From NCBI RefSeq assembly GCF_900103325.1, contig NZ_FMXM01000015.1, positions 62,001 to 126,000 of the forward strand: 64,000 nt of DNA. Direction: 5' to 3'. Both the position numbers and the translations under genes were made by a program. The notes under the pieces were generated by a model. The model made no database searches, was not told the DNA's origin, and was given only the letters and a program-made list of their open reading frames with translations. This document shows, one piece after another, positions 60,005 to 64,000 of the stretch (positions within the stretch are counted from its first letter, which is position 1; each line of letters starts with the position of its first letter). This DNA is from Mesorhizobium qingshengii (lineage in GTDB: Bacteria; Pseudomonadota; Alphaproteobacteria; Rhizobiales; Rhizobiaceae).

Positions 60005-60838
60005 GTGTCACCTCGTATGCCGCACCGAGATTTGAACCGAGATGACGATTTGGCTGACTTCAAGCGTCGTGAGGTCCGAGCGCTCGGCCAGCCAAAGACA
60101 GTGTATGTCAGCGGTAGTGGACCCGCTGTCGTCATTATGGCGGAGATGCCGGGAATAAGTCCTCACGTCGCCCGTTTCGCGCGATGGGTGCGGGATGCGG
60201 GGTTTACCGTGTACATGCCTTCTCTGTTCGGCCGCGATGGTGCCGTGCAGAGCGCCGACGAGGGCGCCGCAGTTTTTCGGCGAACATGCATAAGCACGGA
60301 CTTCAGGGCTCTCGGAGGTGGTCTTGCCAGCCCGGTAACGGAGTGGCTGCGAGCTTTGGCAAGAATTGCACTGGATGAGTGCGGCGGTGTCGGAGTGGGC
60401 GCGATCGGAATGTGCTTTACCGGCAATTTTGCCCTGAGCATGATGCTCGACGAAGCAACGATCGCATCGGTACTATGTCAGCCCTCATTGCCGCTCGACA
60501 ATCCGGCAGGAATTGAAATTTCCGCAGAGGAGATATCAACGATCCGCAAGCGCCTGGACAGAGAAAATCTGGACGTGCTGGCTTATCGTTTCGAGGGTGA
60601 TCGTTTTTGCAGGGCCGAGCGGTTTGCGACGTACCGCCAGGCGCTTGGCAACCATTTCGTCGAACGAGTTCTACCTGACAGCGCGGCAAAACAGGATGTG
60701 CCGCCGTTTTTTGAGAAGCACGTGCGCTCTCCTCACAGCGTTGTCACCGTGCACCTAATCGACGAGCAGGGTCAGCCGACTATAGCCGCCCGGGATGAAA
60801 TTATCGCATTTCTCAGGGGCAGGCTGACGAAGAAATAG
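60005..60838 (+). CDS. Dienelactone hydrolase family protein
   Basis: This 277-residue alpha/beta hydrolase has AVVIMAEMPGISPHVARFARWVRDAGFTVYMPSLFG (the DLH oxyanion region), a nucleophile Cys137 in GAIGMCFTGN (as in dienelactone hydrolase, which uses Cys), an acid residue in RFEGDRFC and a late His in VVTVHLID. DLH enzymes hydrolyse enol-lactones in aromatic catabolism, but the family is broad. The start is GTG with an ATG four codons later. No chlorocatechol genes are near, so the substrate is open. Confidence 0.85.
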   Translation: MSPRMPHRDLNRDDDLADFKRREVRALGQPKTVYVSGSGPAVVIMAEMPGISPHVARFARWVRDAGFTVYMPSLFGRDGAVQSADEGAAVFRRTCISTDFRALGGGLASPVTEWLRALARIALDECGGVGVGAIGMCFTGNFALSMMLDEATIASVLCQPSLPLDNPAGIEISAEEISTIRKRLDRENLDVLAYRFEGDRFCRAERFATYRQALGNHFVERVLPDSAAKQDVPPFFEKHVRSPHSVVTVHLIDEQGQPTIAARDEIIAFLRGRLTKK

Positions 60839-60874
60839 AATGCCAAATCATACGACACAGATGGGGAAGACAAA

Positions 60875-61756
60875 TTGCAAGAGTATGAGTTTATCACTGT
60901 CGACGTCTTCACCGATCGTCGTTTCGGGGGCAATCAGCTCGCGGTCTTTCCCGACGCGTCGGGACTTTCCACTCAACAGATGCAGCAGCTTGCCGCCGAA
61001 TTCAATCTGAGCGAGACGACGTTCGTCTTTCCCCCTGACAATCCCGAAAACACAGCCAAGGTCCGTATCTTCAATCGAACGGACGAGATGCCGTTTGCAG
61101 GACATCCTACAATCGGGACCGCATTTGTCGTTGGCGCAAAGGAAAGCTCTGACACCCTCCGCCTCGAACAGAAGGCAGGGCTGGTTGAAGTACGCCTCGA
61201 CAGGGATCTCAACCGATCCATCCAACGCGCCAGTCTTGATGCGCCCCAGCCACTAAGTACGGGTATGGAAATAAGTGTCCAATCGGTGGCTGATGCCATC
61301 GGAATTCCCTCAACCGGAATTATCACCTCCACCCACCTTCCTATCACGGCCTCGGTCGGTGTCGAGTTCGTCATTGTCGAGGTTGAACGCCAAGCCCTCG
61401 CTACGGCTGCCCCGGACTTGCCCGCATTCCGACGCGCCGCCGCAGCTCATCCCTCAAGCGGCACACGCTTTTCCGTCCTCTTTTACTCTCGTGACGGCAA
61501 CAAGGTCCGATCCCGTATGTTCGCGCCAATAAGCGGAACGTGGGAAGATCCTGCCACTGGCAGCGCAAACGCCGCGATGGTTGCTCTGGTTCTTTCGCGA
61601 ACTGGGCAAGACAGCCTTGCCCTGGAAGTAAGCCAAGGCATCGAGATGGGAAGGCCCAGCCTGATAATGGTTGAAGCCCGCAAGACACCTGACGGCATCC
61701 GGTCCAGAGCCAGCGGCCAATGCGTCGAGGTTCTGTCAGGCACCGCCAAGGTCTAA
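60875..61756 (+). CDS. PhzF-family isomerase-like protein
   Basis: This 293-residue protein has the diaminopimelate-epimerase-like fold in two halves. FGGNQLAVFPDA is at about 17-28, catalytic Glu47 lies in FNLSETTFV, NRTDEMPFAGHPTIGTAFV follows, and the second half has EDPATGSANAAMVA and a Gly/Arg-rich QGIEMGRPSLI. The TTG start has GGGGAAG seven bases upstream. PhzF enzymes isomerise 2,3-dihydro-3-hydroxyanthranilate in phenazine synthesis, but most homologues, such as this one, have unknown substrates. Confidence 0.88.
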   Translation: MQEYEFITVDVFTDRRFGGNQLAVFPDASGLSTQQMQQLAAEFNLSETTFVFPPDNPENTAKVRIFNRTDEMPFAGHPTIGTAFVVGAKESSDTLRLEQKAGLVEVRLDRDLNRSIQRASLDAPQPLSTGMEISVQSVADAIGIPSTGIITSTHLPITASVGVEFVIVEVERQALATAAPDLPAFRRAAAAHPSSGTRFSVLFYSRDGNKVRSRMFAPISGTWEDPATGSANAAMVALVLSRTGQDSLALEVSQGIEMGRPSLIMVEARKTPDGIRSRASGQCVEVLSGTAKV

Positions 61757-61839
61757 GGGCAACGTCGCCGTCAAGCGCCCCCAAAATCACGTTTGGCGTA
61801 GTCCCTTGAAAGCATCCCTTTCGCCCTGCGGCCGAAACA

Positions 61840-62321
61840 CGCATCGGTCACCGCCAAACGACTCCCAATGCGTAGCTGGCGGCTGCGAAGATGGTGACTG
61901 CGCCCGAACCGTACCGATCGGCAAGCATGCCTGCGAGTACCGGCCCAACGAGTTGGCCAACACCGAGCGAGGTCGCGGCTAGGCTGAAAACGCGGGCGTA
62001 GGCGGCATTGCTGATCCGCTGTCTTACGCAGGCGGTGATGATCGCGGGCGTAGCAGCCAAGCCCTACGAAGAAGGAGGCCAGCAGTGGATAGAGCGCGCC
62101 TTCAAATCCAACCAACCAAGCCCCAACAGCTCCACAGAACAGGGCGACGTTTAGAGCGGACATCCTTATGCTAGGCGTCGAAAGCAACACCGCTGTCAGG
62201 GGGCACCCAATAGTCGTTGCTACGCCCAGCACAATCCAACTGGCCGACATGACGGTCATTGGAACACCGCTCGACGCAAGCCGCGCGCCGGCAACGTCGA
62301 ATAGGCGATGTAGGCGATCCC
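61840..62321 (-). pseudogene. Decayed MFS transporter (YbfB/YjiJ-like), frameshifted and N-truncated
   Basis: Three reading frames must be joined to follow one membrane protein on the minus strand. They are FGIAYIAYSTLPARG near 62280-62320, then PMTVMSASWIVLGVATTIGCPLTAVLL through FEGALYPLLASFFVGLG (about 62265-62065), then ISNAAYARVFSLAATSLGVGQLVGPVLAGMLADRYG through SYALGVVW (about 62045-61848). These are the consecutive C-terminal helices of YbfB-type MFS carriers. The N-terminal half is missing and at least two frameshifts are needed, so no functional transporter is made. Sequencing error could explain one shift but not the missing half. Confidence 0.75.
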
Positions 62322-62671
62322 GAACATGCGTCAATCCTTCGGGCTTCCTCTGTTCGAAGACTGGGTTGAGCGCGGGACCGCATCCCGACATTCAGTCCTC
62401 AGGCCGAACGTTCCCCTCATCCAAAGATCAGTCGCGTTCATCCCCATATCGCCACATGTTTTTCGGTCATCGTGGGGTGCGATTCCCCACATGAGCGGCC
62501 CTCAGCAAAAGACGAAAGGAACTTGCTTGAAAAACTCTCCATTGGATCCCGATACTCCATCAGCATCCGGGGATCATGCAGCGTATCAGCTTCTGGAACC
62601 GACAAACCGCGTACGGGAAAATACGATGAGTGAGGCAATAAAAGAACACTCGAGCGACTTGAGGAGCATCC
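62322..62671. other. Intergenic stretch, no intact gene
   Basis: These 350 bp lie between the MFS remnant and the acetyltransferase gene. Short open frames on both strands lack family features. Part may be the eroded 5' region of the transporter. No repeat or RNA gene is evident. Confidence 0.5.
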
Positions 62672-63136
62672 ATGCCCTCTGAGCAGACCATCAGATTGCG
62701 ACCGGCCGAACCGGGAGACGTGGCACCGATCACAGACGTGGTCTGCATGGCTTATGCGAAATGGATCCCGATCATCGGAAGAAAACCGCGGCCGATGACC
62801 GTCGACTACGAGAAGGCCGTCCAGGAACACGACTTCGACCTCGCCCATTTGGATTCAAGATTGATAGGGTTGATCGAGACGATCCTGCACGATGATCATC
62901 TTTGGATTGAAAACATTGCTGTAAGGCCAGAAGACCAAGGCCGAGGAGTTGGCCAGGAGTTACTGCGTCATGCCGAAAAGAAGGCTTTGTCGGCTGGGCT
63001 TCGAGAAATCCGATTGCTCACGAATGCCGCCTTCGAAACCAATTTGAACCTCTATGGAAAGATCGGATATGTGACCGACAGACGTGAACCATTCATGGGC
63101 GGAATCACCGTCTACATGAGAAAGCAGATCGGCTAA
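62672..63136 (+). CDS. GNAT-family N-acetyltransferase
   Basis: This 154-residue acetyltransferase begins IRLRPAEPGDVAPITDVVCMAY and has the acetyl-CoA motif LWIENIAVRPEDQGRGVGQELLRHAEKKA (QGRGVG loop at about 93-98) and LTNAAFETNLNLYGKIGY, the normal motif B. GAGGAG lies five bases upstream of the ATG. The target amine is unknown. It stands alone between a pseudogene and the partial PhzF gene. Confidence 0.9.
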   Translation: MPSEQTIRLRPAEPGDVAPITDVVCMAYAKWIPIIGRKPRPMTVDYEKAVQEHDFDLAHLDSRLIGLIETILHDDHLWIENIAVRPEDQGRGVGQELLRHAEKKALSAGLREIRLLTNAAFETNLNLYGKIGYVTDRREPFMGGITVYMRKQIG

Positions 63137-63501
63137 CCCTCGACCGGTCCATCTTCTTTTAGATGTGTCTGCCCTTCACGGCGGAATGTCTTCTTGCCGT
63201 AGTCGTTCAGCGGTGCGCCCTTGGGTGGCGTCTCCATGACTGAGGGATTCCATGCCCGGCAACTGGGCGGTCCGCTCGACAATCGTTTGCGAGGTCAGAT
63301 TTCCAGCAACGCGATAGAGGATACACACGTCCGAAAACCCGGAAGAACCTGGCGCGAAGGCGGACAAACTCAAGTCCAAAACCCAATCTCTCTAGTTGCC
63401 CCAGAATCCTCCGTAGGTGATTCAGGGGATCACTCAGGCGGAACTTCGTGAACTGCATGTGTTACCCGCTGCACAGGCTGTGGGTTATGACGCTATCCTG
63501 C
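63137..63501. other. Intergenic stretch, no gene recognised
   Basis: These 365 bp lie between two convergent genes. The open frames here have no recognisable domain and no convincing ribosome sites. No clear terminator hairpin is seen. Confidence 0.5.
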
Positions 63502-64000
63502 TTAGTTTGATGGGACAGCGAGGGAGCCCTCGCCCAGGATCACTGTCAGACCGCCGACCCGCATATTTGAAGTTTGGCCGGCTCGCACATCCACAGATGC
63601 TTCGATGACGCTTGGCCGCCCCATTTTTACGCCTTGGTCTATCGTGATTGCCAGTCTTCCATCCCCGGCAACGACACGCTTTGCCAGCGAACCGACCAGG
63701 GCAACAGCGGCCGCGCCGGTGGCTGGATCCTCATCGACCCCGAGAGCTGGCGCGAACATCCGCGCATAGAGACGCTCGGACGTAGGCTTGCCTGCAAATA
63801 AAAGGAAGTTTGGCGCCCACAGGTCCTTTCGTTTCGCGTTCCAGGCATTGCGGTCAAGGACAGCCCGATCAACGGCTTCGCGCCCGGCAAGCTGGACAAC
63901 ACAGAATGGGACACCTGCGCTTGCGAACCAGGCTGCGGCAATATCCGCTTCAGCCAATGTGAGCAAATCTGCCACGAGTGCATTCGTAGGTGTAAAACCA
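63502..64000 (-). CDS. PhzF-family protein, N-terminal part beyond the window
   Basis: The frame is open to the window edge, so this is the C-terminal portion (about 165 residues) of a second PhzF-like protein. It reads from GFTPTNALVADLLTLAEADIAAAW to RMFAPALGVDEDPATGAAAVALVGSL and QGVKMGRPSVIEASVDV. EDPATG and the GRPS segment are the same landmarks seen in the PhzF gene at 60875. The catalytic Glu region is outside the window. The GTG at 63975 is probably internal. Confidence 0.85.
   Translation of the reverse strand, partial: GFTPTNALVADLLTLAEADIAAAWFASAGVPFCVVQLAGREAVDRAVLDRNAWNAKRKDLWAPNFLLFAGKPTSERLYARMFAPALGVDEDPATGAAAVALVGSLAKRVVAGDGRLAITIDQGVKMGRPSVIEASVDVRAGQTSNMRVGGLTVILGEGSLAVPSN

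Noticed and set aside
59725..60045. Possible small gene upstream of the dienelactone hydrolase
   Set aside because: The frame is Arg/Leu-rich, has no ribosome site and runs into the next gene without a recognisable domain.
1..64000. CRISPR arrays, insertion sequences, tRNA genes, prophage or conjugation genes
   Set aside because: I looked for spaced repeats, transposase motifs, tRNA cloverleaf segments and integrase motifs and found none that I could support.

Overview
The window looks like a chromosomal or large-replicon segment of an alphaproteobacterium, most likely a Mesorhizobium-type member of the Rhizobiales. The base composition is GC-rich with frequent GTG and TTG starts. Small DUF1127 proteins, many LysR regulators and a dense run of branched-chain-amino-acid-type (Liv) ABC transporters point the same way. 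The assignment rests on gene content only. I see no rRNA, tRNA, CRISPR array, insertion sequence, phage gene or replication origin. Almost everything is catabolism, uptake and local regulation.

Region 1 (1-10.9 kb) is a divergent catabolic cluster around a LysR gene (3793-4728). Leftward run a split ThDP-dependent 2-oxoacid decarboxylase, an aldehyde dehydrogenase, an SDR and a VOC protein. Rightward run an acyl-CoA dehydrogenase, a flavodoxin-fold quinone reductase, a CaiB-type CoA transferase, a MaoC-type hydratase, a CitE-type lyase and an MmgE/PrpD protein. The transferase-hydratase-lyase trio has the logic of itaconate degradation (itaconate, itaconyl-CoA, citramalyl-CoA, acetyl-CoA plus pyruvate), and the gene set resembles the Pseudomonas aeruginosa itaconate cluster.

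Region 2 (10.9-31.6 kb) is a second, unassigned catabolic cluster. A leftward operon encodes two aldehyde dehydrogenases, a cysteine-free Asp/Glu-racemase homologue, a 4,5-dihydroxyphthalate-decarboxylase-like protein, an aspartate dehydrogenase, a GMC oxidoreductase and aspartase. A rightward operon encodes a complete Liv-type ABC importer, followed by a quinone oxidoreductase, two more binding proteins and a second LivH permease. The LysR gene between the two operons is flanked by two inverted copies of the same promoter module: a 17-bp dyad, a 15-bp spacer, and an 18-bp block that contains a TTGATA -35. This ties both operons to one regulator.

Region 3 (31.7-39.9 kb) is a looser stretch: MFS transporter, two DUF1127 proteins, LysR, MocR-type regulator, GNAT, a 3-hydroxyisobutyrate-dehydrogenase-like enzyme, DUF3303 and an EamA exporter.

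Region 4 (40.2-53.0 kb) is a third catabolic cluster, centred on a TetR gene. Leftward: a small monooxygenase-fold protein, binding protein, LivH, an unusually long LivM, LivG, LivF, GMC oxidoreductase and a ThDP enzyme. Rightward: an aldehyde dehydrogenase and an Asp/Glu-racemase-family protein. Two related 25-bp palindromes sit upstream of the two arms and are probable TetR operators.

Region 5 (53.1-59.7 kb) is the lower lysine pathway: LysR, then 2-oxoadipate dioxygenase/decarboxylase (HglS), FAD D-2-hydroxyglutarate dehydrogenase, aminoadipate-semialdehyde dehydrogenase (AmaB) and an aminotransferase. Together these can take aminoadipate semialdehyde to 2-oxoglutarate. The tail (60-64 kb) has a dienelactone-hydrolase-like protein, two PhzF proteins, a decayed MFS gene and a GNAT.
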